Of a stretch of DNA of 64,000 nucleotides, positions 1 through 7,745 are shown one piece after another (positions within the stretch are counted from its first letter, which is position 1; each line of letters starts with the position of its first letter). The translations under genes and the position numbers were made by a program. Below the pieces are notes generated by a model. It ran no database searches and was not told the DNA's origin. It was given only the letters and a program-made list of their open reading frames with translations. The stretch spans positions 310,001 to 374,000 of the forward strand of contig NZ_CP104285.1 of NCBI RefSeq assembly GCF_025244905.1, written 5' to 3'. This DNA is from Enterobacter mori. GTDB lineage: Bacteria; Pseudomonadota; Gammaproteobacteria; Enterobacterales; Enterobacteriaceae.

Positions 1-679
1 GTTCCAGCGCCGTCTCAAAGGATTCCGCGAGACGCGTGGCGAGATCGTCACGCACCTTAAAGCGATCAATCACCACTTCGATGGTGTGCTTCTTCTGTAG
101 TTCCAGCTTTGGCGGATCCGACAGGTCACACACTTCGCCGTCAATACGGGCACGGATATAGCCCTGGCTTGCCAGGTTTTCCAGCGTTTTGGTGTGCTCG
201 CCTTTACGCTCTTTAATGATCGGCGCCAGCAGCATCAGGCGTTTGCCTTCCGGCTGCGACAGCACGTTATCCACCATCTGGCTCACGGTCTGGGCCGTCA
301 GCGGGACGTCATGGTCCGGGCAGCGCGGCTCGCCCACGCGGGCATACAGCAGACGCAGGTAGTCGTGAATTTCGGTAATGGTACCGACCGTAGAACGCGG
401 GTTATGCGAGGTGGACTTCTGCTCAATAGAGATAGCAGGGGACAACCCTTCAATATGGTCGACATCCGGTTTTTCCATCAGCGACAGGAACTGACGCGCG
501 TACGCAGAGAGTGATTCAACGTAACGACGCTGTCCTTCGGCATACAGAGTGTCGAAAGCCAGTGAGGATTTGCCAGACCCCGAAAGCCCGGTCACGACAA
601 TGAGTTTGTCGCGAGGGATTATGAGGTTGATATTCTTGAGATTGTGGGTGCGGGCGCCCCGAACTTCGATCTTATCCAT
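1..679 (-). CDS. uvrA: UvrABC excinuclease subunit UvrA, 5' part only
   Basis: DNA-damage recognition ATPase of nucleotide excision repair; it acts as a dimer that loads UvrB at lesions. The visible 226 N-terminal residues begin [19 protein letters not shown] and carry the first Walker A (GLSGSGKSS, about residues 31-39). The remaining roughly 700 residues, with the zinc modules and the second ABC unit, lie beyond the window start. It is divergent from ssb, with a LexA box between them, the usual enterobacterial arrangement. The start ATG at 679 is fixed by the conserved N-terminus. Confidence 0.97.
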   Translation of the reverse strand, partial: MDKIEVRGARTHNLKNINLIIPRDKLIVVTGLSGSGKSSLAFDTLYAEGQRRYVESLSAYARQFLSLMEKPDVDHIEGLSPAISIEQKSTSHNPRSTVGTITEIHDYLRLLYARVGEPRCPDHDVPLTAQTVSQMVDNVLSQPEGKRLMLLAPIIKERKGEHTKTLENLASQGYIRARIDGEVCDLSDPPKLELQKKHTIEVVIDRFKVRDDLATRLAESFETALE

Positions 680-766
680 TCACCTTTCCCGGTTGGAACA
701 CGGATTGCCTGATTTGTTTGAAGGACAAACGGCTGTCAGAAACGGCTAATTATGACACAATTTGAC

Positions 767-782
767 CTGTTTGAATATACAG
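767..782. promoter_or_regulatory. LexA (SOS) box between uvrA and ssb
   Basis: Read on the minus strand the site is CTGTATATTCAAACAG, a full CTG-N10-CAG match to the LexA operator. It lies 88 bp upstream of uvrA and 149 bp upstream of ssb. In E. coli the uvrA box occupies this position and makes uvrA SOS-inducible. Confidence 0.9.
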
Positions 783-930
783 TATTGGAATGCATTTTCT
801 GATTGGCTGTGTAACAATGTCGAGTTCGCGAGAGATTTCTGAACCAACTACGCAACTATGCAAATTGCCGCGTGGAAATGGTACACTCGCGCGTTTACAC
901 TATTAAGAAACGTATTCAGGAGACACGAAC

Positions 931-1461
931 ATGGCCAGCAGAGGCGTAAACAAGGTGATTCTCGTCGGTAATCTGGGCCAGGACCCGGAAGTACGCTACA
1001 TGCCGAGTGGTGGCGCAGTTGCCAACATTACGCTGGCTACTTCCGAATCCTGGCGTGATAAAGCGACCGGTGAGATGAAAGAGCAGACCGAATGGCACCG
1101 CGTTGTGCTGTTTGGCAAACTGGCCGAAGTGGCCGGTGAGTATCTGCGTAAAGGTTCTCAGGTCTATATCGAAGGCCAGCTGCGTACCCGCAAATGGACC
1201 GATCAGTCCGGCGCTGAGAAGTACACCACGGAAGTCGTGGTGAACGTGGGTGGCACCATGCAGATGCTGGGTGGCCGTCAGGGCGGTGGCGCACCGGCAG
1301 GTGGCGGTCAGAGCCAGCAGCAGGGCGGTTGGGGTCAGCCTCAGCAGCCGCAGGGCGGCAACCAGTTCAGCGGCGGCGCGCAGTCTCGTCCGCAGCAGCA
1401 GTCTGCTCCGGCCCCGTCTAACGAACCGCCAATGGATTTCGACGACGACATTCCGTTCTGA
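931..1461 (+). CDS. ssb: Single-stranded DNA-binding protein SSB
   Basis: Binds ssDNA during replication, recombination and repair. The OB-fold covers about residues 1-112, followed by a Gly/Gln-rich linker (about 115-165) and the acidic tip ending DFDDDIPF, which docks partner proteins such as RecO, PriA, ExoI and Pol III chi. At 176 aa it is close to E. coli SSB (178). The start at 931 follows AGGAGA. A strong terminator lies just downstream. Confidence 0.98.
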   Translation: MASRGVNKVILVGNLGQDPEVRYMPSGGAVANITLATSESWRDKATGEMKEQTEWHRVVLFGKLAEVAGEYLRKGSQVYIEGQLRTRKWTDQSGAEKYTTEVVVNVGGTMQMLGGRQGGGAPAGGGQSQQQGGWGQPQQPQGGNQFSGGAQSRPQQQSAPAPSNEPPMDFDDDIPF

Positions 1462-1481
1462 TCCACGGACGCGAAAACAAA

Positions 1482-1508
1482 AAACCCAGACATCGTCTGG
1501 GTTTTTTT
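1482..1508 (+). terminator. Terminator after ssb
   Basis: AAACCCAGA/TCTGGGTTT hairpin with a 5-nt loop followed by a T-run, starting 20 bp after the ssb stop. The A-rich opposite flank may also let it serve yjcB, which converges from the right. Confidence 0.9.
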
Positions 1509-1521
1509 ATTGATGAAGGGA

Positions 1522-1803
1522 TCAGGTAATCACCATCGGCCAGTCTGGCGGCGTGTGGCTCATGGCTTCCACCATCACCACTTTTATATTTTCCCAAACG
1601 GCAGCGATATCCAGCAGGGTAATGCCAAGCAGACCCGTTGCAAACCAGCAGGCTGCGCCCAGCCCCAGCAGGGTGCTGATCACCGCAAGGCCAGCGTAGT
1701 CAGATTTACGAAACTGAATGTTCAGCGTGCTGGCTAAAAACATCAACACCGCACTTAACAATGGCCAGCGCAGGAGAACCATGCTGGTAGTAATGGTCGC
1801 CAT
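1522..1803 (-). CDS. yjcB: YjcB family inner-membrane protein
   Basis: Small protein of 93 aa with two or three predicted hydrophobic helices (about residues 7-25, 35-65). It closely matches the E. coli YjcB pattern (MATxTTxxVLLRWxLLSAV, ending QWPM/DWPM-xxT). Function is unknown; the location is inferred to be the inner membrane. It converges on ssb. A perfect CRP-site match lies 63-78 bp upstream of its start, so catabolite control is plausible. Confidence 0.85.
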   Translation of the reverse strand: MATITTSMVLLRWPLLSAVLMFLASTLNIQFRKSDYAGLAVISTLLGLGAACWFATGLLGITLLDIAAVWENIKVVMVEAMSHTPPDWPMVIT

Positions 1804-1865
1804 AAACCCATCCTCGACAAAACAGACGAACTGAAATGAAACAATGTTTCTCGTTACACAAGATA

Positions 1866-1881
1866 TGTGAACTATATCACA
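1866..1881. promoter_or_regulatory. Perfect CRP-type site upstream of yjcB
   Basis: TGTGAACTATATCACA matches the symmetric CRP consensus TGTGA-N6-TCACA in all ten specified positions. It lies 63 bp upstream of the yjcB start, suited to activation of yjcB, and about 580 bp upstream of pdeC, too far for direct action there. Site occupancy is inferred. Confidence 0.7.
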
Positions 1882-2459
1882 CTTGCTGTTTTATTCGCCA
1901 GCATCACGGCGTGGAAAAATGGGCGATTTATCACCATGGAGAATATATCTTTGTAAGCGAGGCTGACGCCTCAACGCACCGTCCGCCAGGGCAAGTGCGG
2001 CGAGAGAGGGGATCACGAGGCTTGCGCAAGAGACATGTCTGGTCAGCCATTTTCCTGGCAAGTGAAGCGTTATTTTTACGCCCTTCATAAAAATATGCTG
2101 GTTGCGTTTGATTATTAATAAATCAAACCACGAAGCAGAGGGGAACAATTATCACGAAATTTCATGTTCATCTTGTTCTTTTTTCATGCGGCCAGAAGTT
2201 TGGTTTAATCAATGATCCGCTGTTGTGCTAGCTAAAACCTCCCGCCTGTACTGGATAATTATTTTCCTTAATTGAAACGGAACGAATACTTTTAGTTTAG
2301 CTTACGGGAAAATATTATCGTCATAACCAATTTTAAGATTTTTAATACTAAAAGTCGGTTGCTAACTTCGCATGATTCATGCAACGTAATCATCTGTTTA
2401 TCAAAGCATCCGGCCTTCATTACTACAGGCGTACAACATGCAGGGATATAGGGCGGGAA
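1882..2459. other. AT-rich non-coding gap between yjcB and pdeC
   Basis: About 580 bp without a convincing gene. The short ORFs on both strands lack family resemblance and ribosome sites. The last ~250 bp are strongly AT-rich, as expected for a regulated pdeC promoter region, but I could not assign a specific promoter. Confidence 0.5.
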
Positions 2460-4025
2460 ATGAATCGTAGCGCGCGGCGCAAGATGCTCAGGGGGGTAGG
2501 GATCATCATGGTAGTTATGCTACCGGTGATGCTTGCGCTATGGTTTGCCCAGCTCAGAGCCGTGTCGGAAACAAGCGCCCAACTACGCACATTTGCTGGA
2601 CTGGCGTTAGACAAAACAGAACTTGTCATTCAACAGGTTGATTTAGCACGCGATGGCGCTGAACAATATCAGGGTAAACTGTGTACACCTGAGCACCGGC
2701 AATATATGTTGAATGTGGTTCGTGGTCGTCTTTTCGTCGCCGATTTAATTTATGCACAAGGCCAACGTTTTCTTTGTTCAACCGTTTTTACCCCCGACCA
2801 GCCCTATCTGATTTCTGTCGCCAATTACAAACGTAAACCCGACATTGCCATCTATTATTATCGCGATACGCCATTTTTTACAGGGTATAAAATGACATAT
2901 ATGCAGCGTGGTAATTATGTTGTGGTGGTCAATCCGCTTTCTTACAGTGAAGTGATGTCAGCCGATCATTCTCTGTCGTGGGGGGTGTACGACACGGTAA
3001 CTAATGCATTCTTTTCCGTCAGCCAGCAGGCCAATATTACATTATTGAATACGCTAATCCGGGATAAGGAATCGACATTTCAAAAAGATGACCGTTTTTA
3101 TACCATCGTTAAATCCGATAAACGCCCCATCGCAGCCATCGTCTCCACATCGAATACACGCTTTTATGAAACGCTTTATCATCAGGCCACACTGACGCTG
3201 CCGCTGGGGATGATCTGCAGCATTATTATTCTTCTGGTGTGGTCACGCACCCACCGTGAACTCAACTCCCCAGGCCGGTTGCTGCATCGTGCGCTGAATA
3301 AGCGCCAGCTTTGCGTCCATTATCAGCCAATTATTGATATTAAAAATAATCGGTGCGTGGGGGCAGAAGCGTTACTGCGCTGGCCTGGCTTTAACGGACA
3401 GGTGATGAGTCCGGTGGAATTTATCCCGCTGGCGGAAAAAGAGGGCATGAGCGAACGTATTACGGATTACGTCGTCGAAGAGGTATTCAGCGATCTGGGG
3501 CATTTCCTGGCGACGCATCCCGATCTCTATATTTCCATTAACCTGTCGGCGACTGATTTTCACTCTTCGCGCCTGATCGCGATGATCTCGGACAAGGCCA
3601 GGCACTATGCCGTGCGCGCGCAGCAGATAAAGATTGAAGTGACGGAACGCGGGTTTATTGATGTTCCTAAAACCACACCCGTTATTCAGGCTTTCCGTCA
3701 GGCGGGCTATGAAGTGGCCATCGATGATTTCGGGACCGGTTATTCCAACCTGCATAACCTTTATTCGCTGAATGTCGATATCCTGAAAATCGATAAATCC
3801 TTTATCGATACCTTAACGACCAACAGCACCAGCCACCTGATTGCCGAGCACATCATCGAGATGGCGCAAAGTTTGCGTCTTAAAACCATCGCGGAAGGTG
3901 TGGAAACGGCAGAGCAGGTCAGCTGGCTGTTGAAGCGTGGCGTGCAGTATTGTCAGGGATGGCACTTCGCGAAAGCGATGCCGCCCCAGGAATTTATGGC
4001 CTGGCAGCAGCAACCTTTGCACTGA
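2460..4025 (+). CDS. pdeC: CSS-motif cyclic-di-GMP phosphodiesterase PdeC
   Basis: Membrane-anchored EAL enzyme that hydrolyses c-di-GMP to pGpG. A TM helix at about residues 13-33 leads to a periplasmic CSS-type sensor domain, a second TM near 245-265, and a C-terminal EAL domain with EALLRWP at 303-309 and the later metal/base motifs (IEVTE, DDFGTGYSNL, EGVE) intact, so it should be active. In E. coli the periplasmic cysteines respond to DsbA/DsbB redox state. Here Cys75 and Cys106 are present, but the motif reads C-S-T rather than C-S-S. The start at 2460 is preferred over an upstream ATG at 2379 because it matches the E. coli N-terminus and length (521 aa). It neighbours the soxRS redox regulators. 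Confidence 0.95.
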   Translation: MNRSARRKMLRGVGIIMVVMLPVMLALWFAQLRAVSETSAQLRTFAGLALDKTELVIQQVDLARDGAEQYQGKLCTPEHRQYMLNVVRGRLFVADLIYAQGQRFLCSTVFTPDQPYLISVANYKRKPDIAIYYYRDTPFFTGYKMTYMQRGNYVVVVNPLSYSEVMSADHSLSWGVYDTVTNAFFSVSQQANITLLNTLIRDKESTFQKDDRFYTIVKSDKRPIAAIVSTSNTRFYETLYHQATLTLPLGMICSIIILLVWSRTHRELNSPGRLLHRALNKRQLCVHYQPIIDIKNNRCVGAEALLRWPGFNGQVMSPVEFIPLAEKEGMSERITDYVVEEVFSDLGHFLATHPDLYISINLSATDFHSSRLIAMISDKARHYAVRAQQIKIEVTERGFIDVPKTTPVIQAFRQAGYEVAIDDFGTGYSNLHNLYSLNVDILKIDKSFIDTLTTNSTSHLIAEHIIEMAQSLRLKTIAEGVETAEQVSWLLKRGVQYCQGWHFAKAMPPQEFMAWQQQPLH

Positions 4026-4031
4026 TACACA

Positions 4032-4358
4032 TTAATTCAACTGATGGCGGTAATCGCTCGGCGTGCGGTCAAATTCACGACGAAACACGCGGGAAAAGGT
4101 TTGTTGCGAGACATAGCCAAGATCCATCGCGATATCAAAAATAGGCCGTTGCGTCGAACGTAGCGCCTGCGCTGCCAGCAGCAGTCTGCGCTGGCGAATG
4201 TACTCACCCAGCGTCTGATGCATGACGGTGCGGAACATTCTCTGTAAATACCATTTCGAATAGCCCGATTTTTTAGCGACCACATCAATGTTCAACGGTT
4301 GGTCGATATGTTCATCAATCCATTCAATAAGCGTCTGAATAATTTGCTGATGCGACAT
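4032..4358 (-). CDS. soxS: Superoxide response activator SoxS (AraC/XylS family)
   Basis: A 108-aa single-domain AraC-type activator with two helix-turn-helix motifs (about residues 24-45 and 73-95) that turns on the superoxide/redox-cycling regulon. It is nearly identical to E. coli SoxS (MSHQxIIQxLIxWIDEHIDQPLN). The start at 4358 is chosen over an upstream in-frame ATG at 4382 because it matches the family N-terminus. Transcription is controlled by SoxR from the shared intergenic region. Confidence 0.97.
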   Translation of the reverse strand: MSHQQIIQTLIEWIDEHIDQPLNIDVVAKKSGYSKWYLQRMFRTVMHQTLGEYIRQRRLLLAAQALRSTQRPIFDIAMDLGYVSQQTFSRVFRREFDRTPSDYRHQLN

Positions 4359-4427
4359 AAGGTTGCCCCTCTGTAGATACATCTATCCTGGTGGATTCGT
4401 CGTTTTCTCTGCGGGGGAGTATAATTC

Positions 4428-4445
4428 CTCAAGTTAACTTGAGGT
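4428..4445. promoter_or_regulatory. SoxR operator in the soxS/soxR intergenic region
   Basis: CCTCAAGTTAACTTGAGG is a perfect 18-bp palindrome and matches the SoxR site inside the long-spacer soxS promoter. It lies 70 bp upstream of soxS and 12 bp before soxR, so SoxR can control both genes. Confidence 0.95.
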
Positions 4446-4456
4446 AAAGAGGTTTT

Positions 4457-4915
4457 ATGGAAAAGAGATTGCCGCGAATTAAAGCGCTCCTAACCCCCGG
4501 TGAAGTGGCAAAGCGCAGCGGCGTTGCGGTGTCGGCGCTCCACTTCTATGAAAGCAAAGGGTTAATTAAGAGTATCCGTAATGCCGGAAACCAGCGGCGT
4601 TACACCCGCGACGTGCTCCGCTATGTGGCGATTATCAAAATTGCGCAACGAATCGGAATCCCCCTGGCCACCATCGGCGATGCGTTCGGCGTGCTGCCGG
4701 AAGGACACACGCTTAGCCCGAAAGAGTGGAAAGAGCTGTCGTCCCAGTGGCGTGAAGAGCTTGACCGACGCATTCACACACTGGTCGTGCTGCGTGACGA
4801 ACTGGATGGCTGTATTGGCTGTGGGTGTTTATCTCGCAGCGACTGCCCGTTGCGTAACCCCGGCGACAGGCTGGGCGAGCAGGGTACGGGCGCGCGGTTG
4901 CTGGAAGAGGATTGA
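4457..4915 (+). CDS. soxR: Redox-sensing regulator SoxR (MerR family, 2Fe-2S)
   Basis: MerR-type dimeric activator. The winged HTH is at about residues 12-75, followed by a dimerisation helix and the C-terminal iron-sulfur segment [12 protein letters not shown] holding the four cluster cysteines. Oxidation of the [2Fe-2S] cluster by redox-cycling agents or superoxide activates soxS. Length is 152 aa (E. coli 154). It is divergent from soxS and shares the palindromic operator with it. Confidence 0.98.
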   Translation: MEKRLPRIKALLTPGEVAKRSGVAVSALHFYESKGLIKSIRNAGNQRRYTRDVLRYVAIIKIAQRIGIPLATIGDAFGVLPEGHTLSPKEWKELSSQWREELDRRIHTLVVLRDELDGCIGCGCLSRSDCPLRNPGDRLGEQGTGARLLEED

Positions 4916-4923
4916 AATCGGTT

Positions 4924-4999
4924 TGCCGGGTGGCGGCAGCTCCTACTCGGCCTACAAAACCGAGAACGTAGGCTGGGTAAGCGAAGCGCCACCCGGCAA
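4924..4999. repeat. REP pair (BIME-like) after soxR
   Basis: Inverted pair of REP units (GCCGGGTGGCGGC... and ...GCGCCACCCGGC) around a central CGGCCTAC/GTAGGC segment. The same family recurs at 9402, 17341, 34407, 41764, 42305, 56242 and 62997. Confidence 0.85.
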
Positions 5000-5012
5000 A
5001 AAGCACAATAAA

Positions 5013-5157
5013 GAACTAAAGCGCCACAAAGGGCGCTTTAGTTTTTCCCGGTCTTTGTCTTTCTCTCTATCCCGCTGGTTCACGGGAGGGTTTCCCCCGA
5101 CGTCAGCACCCCTCATGTCGAGCAAGTTGGGGAGGTTCCGGTTTGTGCTGACACTTT
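5013..5157 (-). ncRNA. sraL: Probable SraL (RyjA) small RNA
   Basis: About 145 nt on the minus strand between soxR and the glutathione S-transferase, the position of SraL/RyjA in Salmonella and E. coli. The DNA shows nested stems (GTCAGCAC/GTGCTGAC; CCCGC/GCGGG; CCTCCCC/GGGGTG region) and ends in the strong GC hairpin at 5016-5041 followed by TTCTTT. A sigma-S-like -10 (CATAGAATTAAA) precedes the presumed 5' end near 5157. In Salmonella SraL is stationary-phase induced and targets tig and rho. The assignment rests on position, size and structure, not on alignment; the exact 5' end is estimated. Confidence 0.7.
5016..5046. terminator. Bidirectional terminator for soxR and the sRNA
   Basis: CTAAAGCGCC/GGCGCTTTAG, a perfect 10-bp stem with a 6-nt loop, followed by TTTTT on the plus strand and TTCTTT on the minus strand. 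Confidence 0.85.
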
Positions 5158-5273
5158 AATTCTATGCAAGACCCCGATTTTCGCCAGCGCAGTGGGTTTC
5201 TTTTTAGCCAAAATTTTTTCGCGATGTTGTTCGATTTTCTATAGTTAGAAAGTATGAATTACAGGAGACAATC

Positions 5274-5945
5274 ATGCTCACGGTACATCACCTTAGCCAG
5301 TCACGCTCGCACCGCGTGATCTGGGCGCTGGAAGAACTTGCCCTGCCTTATGAGATCGTTCATTACCAGCGTGAAAAAACCATGCTGGCGCCTGAGTCTC
5401 TCAAAAAAGTGCATCCGCTGGGCAAATCACCGGTCATTGAAGATAACGGGCTGATCCTTGCCGAGTCCGGTGCCATTCTGGAGTATCTCCAGGAAACCTA
5501 CGACGCAGAATCACACCTTAAACCGCGGGATCCTGCCCACAAGGTGCAATATCGTTTCTGGCTGCACTACGCAGAAGGTTCCCTTATGCCATTGCTGTTA
5601 ATGAAGCTGGTTTTTAACAGCCTGGGCAAACCCCCCGTGCCGTTTGGGATGCGCACGCTGGGGAAAGCGCTAGGGCAGGGAGTGCAAAAAGCTTACCTCA
5701 ACCGCCAGCTGGAAACCCATGCGCGTTTTATCGAATCGCACCTTTCAGAAAACAGTTGGTTTGCCGGTGACACGCTCAGCATGGCCGATATTCAGATGAG
5801 TTTTCCGATCTTTGCCCTGCTGGCGCGCGGTGGCGTTGAACACCTCCCGCATACCCATGCCTGGAAGAAAAAGGTCGAAAACCGGCCCGGCTGGCAAAAA
5901 ACACTCGAACAGGGCGGGCCGCTCACTATCCCTGGCGAAGGGTGA
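5274..5945 (+). CDS. Glutathione S-transferase family protein
   Basis: A 223-aa soluble GST. The N-terminal thioredoxin-fold G-site domain covers about residues 1-80, with SQSRSHRVIWALEEL where the catalytic Ser/Tyr sits and the cis-Pro/ESGAILEYL motif that binds glutathione. The C-terminal all-helical domain runs from about 90-220. It resembles the uncharacterised GST between soxR and ghxP in Salmonella; E. coli K-12 lacks a gene here. Substrate is unknown; a detoxification role next to soxRS is an inference. The start follows ACAGGAGA. Confidence 0.85.
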   Translation: MLTVHHLSQSRSHRVIWALEELALPYEIVHYQREKTMLAPESLKKVHPLGKSPVIEDNGLILAESGAILEYLQETYDAESHLKPRDPAHKVQYRFWLHYAEGSLMPLLLMKLVFNSLGKPPVPFGMRTLGKALGQGVQKAYLNRQLETHARFIESHLSENSWFAGDTLSMADIQMSFPIFALLARGGVEHLPHTHAWKKKVENRPGWQKTLEQGGPLTIPGEG

Positions 5946-5967
5946 AATGTTACTAAATTGCGCATAG

Positions 5968-5983
5968 ACGATAACGTTTGCGC
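5968..5983. promoter_or_regulatory. Candidate PurR operator 1 upstream of ghxP
   Basis: ACGATAACGTTTGCGC matches the PurR consensus ACGCAAACGTTTGCGT at 13 of 16 positions, about 260 bp upstream of ghxP. PurR control of purine transporters is established; occupancy here is inferred. Confidence 0.55.
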
Positions 5984-6111
5984 ATCGTCTGTTTATTTCT
6001 TCATCGTCATAAGGGAATTTTAGCGAAAAACGAGAAAGTTCAGTTGAAAAGGGCGGGGATTAGGCTAGATAATCGTTTGCCTTAATTTGACCACCCGTTT
6101 CGTAAGCGCGG

Positions 6112-6127
6112 AGCTAAACGTTTGCTT
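6112..6127. promoter_or_regulatory. Candidate PurR operator 2 upstream of ghxP
   Basis: AGCTAAACGTTTGCTT keeps the central AAACGTTTGC core of the PurR box, 117 bp upstream of the ghxP start. Confidence 0.55.
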
Positions 6128-6243
6128 TTTTTGTGACGCCCCTTTTGTCGCAAACGCAAGACATGGATTTGACGTTATAGCTGGCAGTGGCGTCTCCACC
6201 ACGCTTATGAACGTTCTATAAAAACTCTCAGGGGATGTTTTCT

Positions 6244-7593
6244 ATGTCTACGCCATCTGCGCGTACCGGCGGTTCGCTTGACGCCATCTTTAAAATTTCA
6301 GCTCGCGGTAGCACCGTGCGCCAGGAAGTCGTTGCTGGTCTGACGACGTTTCTGGCGATGGTGTACTCCGTCATCGTTGTTCCGGGCATGCTGGGCAAAG
6401 CGGGCTTCCCGCCTGCGGCTGTCTTTGTTGCGACCTGTCTGGTGGCCGGTGTTGGCTCTATCGTGATGGGCCTGTGGGCGAACCTGCCTCTGGCGATAGG
6501 CTGTGCCATCTCGCTGACTGCCTTTACCGCGTTTAGCCTGGTGCTGGGTCAGCACATCAGCGTGCCCGTTGCGCTCGGTGCCGTGTTCCTGATGGGCGTG
6601 CTGTTTACCGTGATTTCCGCCACCGGCATTCGTAGCTGGATTTTGCGCAATCTTCCGCAGGGCGTGGCGCACGGTACCGGCATTGGTATCGGCCTGTTCC
6701 TGCTGCTGATCGCCGCGAACGGCGTGGGCCTGGTGATTAAGAACCCGCTGGACGGCCTGCCGGTGGCGCTGGGCAACTTCGCCAGCTTCCCGGTGATCAT
6801 GTCCCTGATTGGTCTGGCGGTAATTATCGGTCTGGAAAAACTGAAAGTGCCGGGCGGCATTCTGCTGACCATTATCGGCATTTCGATTGTAGGCCTGATC
6901 TTCGACCCGACCGTGCACTTCTCCGGTATCTTCGCCATGCCGTCCCTGAGCGATGACAAAGGCAACTCCCTGATTGGCAGCCTGGATATTGTCGGCGCGC
7001 TGAATCCGGTGATCCTGCCAAGCGTGCTGGCACTGGTGATGACCGCCGTGTTTGACGCGACCGGTACCATCCGCGCAGTGGCCGGTCAGGCAAACCTGCT
7101 GGATAAAGACGGCCAGATTATCGACGGTGGCAAAGCGCTGACCACTGACTCCCTGAGCAGCGTCTTCTCTGGTCTGGTAGGTGCGGCACCTGCGGCGGTG
7201 TACATCGAGTCCGCAGCGGGTACGGCGGCAGGCGGTAAAACCGGTCTGACGGCGATCACCGTCGGCGTGCTGTTCCTGCTGATCCTGTTCCTCTCTCCGC
7301 TCTCTTATCTGGTCCCGGCTTATGCGACCGCGCCTGCGCTGATGTACGTCGGCCTGCTGATGCTGAGCAACGTGGCGAAAATCGATTTTGCAGACTTCGT
7401 GGATGCGATGTCCGGCCTGATCACCGCAGTCTTTATCGTGCTGACCTGCAACATCGTGACCGGCATTATGATCGGTTTCGCCTCGCTGGTGATTGGTCGT
7501 CTGGTCTCGGGTGAATGGCGCAAGCTGAACATCGGCACCGTCGTTATCGCCATCGCACTGGTGGCGTTCTACGCGGGTGGCTGGGCAATCTAA
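6244..7593 (+). CDS. ghxP: Guanine/hypoxanthine permease GhxP
   Basis: Proton-coupled high-affinity guanine/hypoxanthine importer of the NAT/NCS2 (AzgA-like) family in the inner membrane. It is 449 aa with about 12-14 TM segments and is nearly collinear with E. coli GhxP (YjcD). Conserved stretches include [27 protein letters not shown] and [14 protein letters not shown], typical of the substrate-binding half-helices. The start at 6244 has AGGGG nine bases upstream, whereas the in-frame ATG at 6235 would abut it. It is a single-gene unit ended by a terminator. Confidence 0.97.
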   Translation: MSTPSARTGGSLDAIFKISARGSTVRQEVVAGLTTFLAMVYSVIVVPGMLGKAGFPPAAVFVATCLVAGVGSIVMGLWANLPLAIGCAISLTAFTAFSLVLGQHISVPVALGAVFLMGVLFTVISATGIRSWILRNLPQGVAHGTGIGIGLFLLLIAANGVGLVIKNPLDGLPVALGNFASFPVIMSLIGLAVIIGLEKLKVPGGILLTIIGISIVGLIFDPTVHFSGIFAMPSLSDDKGNSLIGSLDIVGALNPVILPSVLALVMTAVFDATGTIRAVAGQANLLDKDGQIIDGGKALTTDSLSSVFSGLVGAAPAAVYIESAAGTAAGGKTGLTAITVGVLFLLILFLSPLSYLVPAYATAPALMYVGLLMLSNVAKIDFADFVDAMSGLITAVFIVLTCNIVTGIMIGFASLVIGRLVSGEWRKLNIGTVVIAIALVAFYAGGWAI

Positions 7594-7610
7594 GTTGTCC
7601 ATTGATGCGA

Positions 7611-7639
7611 AAACGGGTGGCTCAGGCCGCCCGTTTTTA
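7611..7639 (+). terminator. Terminator after ghxP
   Basis: AAACGGGTGGC/GCCGCCCGTTT hairpin followed by TTTAT, 17 bp after the ghxP stop. Confidence 0.9.
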
Positions 7640-7745
7640 TTTTCAGGACTCATCCCGTTGCCTTTTGCGTTACTCTGGAGAAGATAGAATAAAAGGCACG
7701 ACGCCTTAGGTTTGGCTTATAAGCAACACAGCAAACAGGGAACGC

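Noticed and set aside
1836..2148. Two overlapping small ORFs on opposite strands in the yjcB-pdeC gap
   Set aside because: Neither has a ribosome site or recognisable motifs; the region contains a CRP site and is probably regulatory.
2379..2459. N-terminal extension of pdeC
   Set aside because: The extra 27 residues have no family counterpart and lie in the leader; ATG at 2460 fits the E. coli length.
6298..7653. A 451-codon open frame antisense to ghxP
   Set aside because: It mirrors the codon bias of ghxP on the opposite strand; its His/Gln/Asp-rich translation resembles no protein family.
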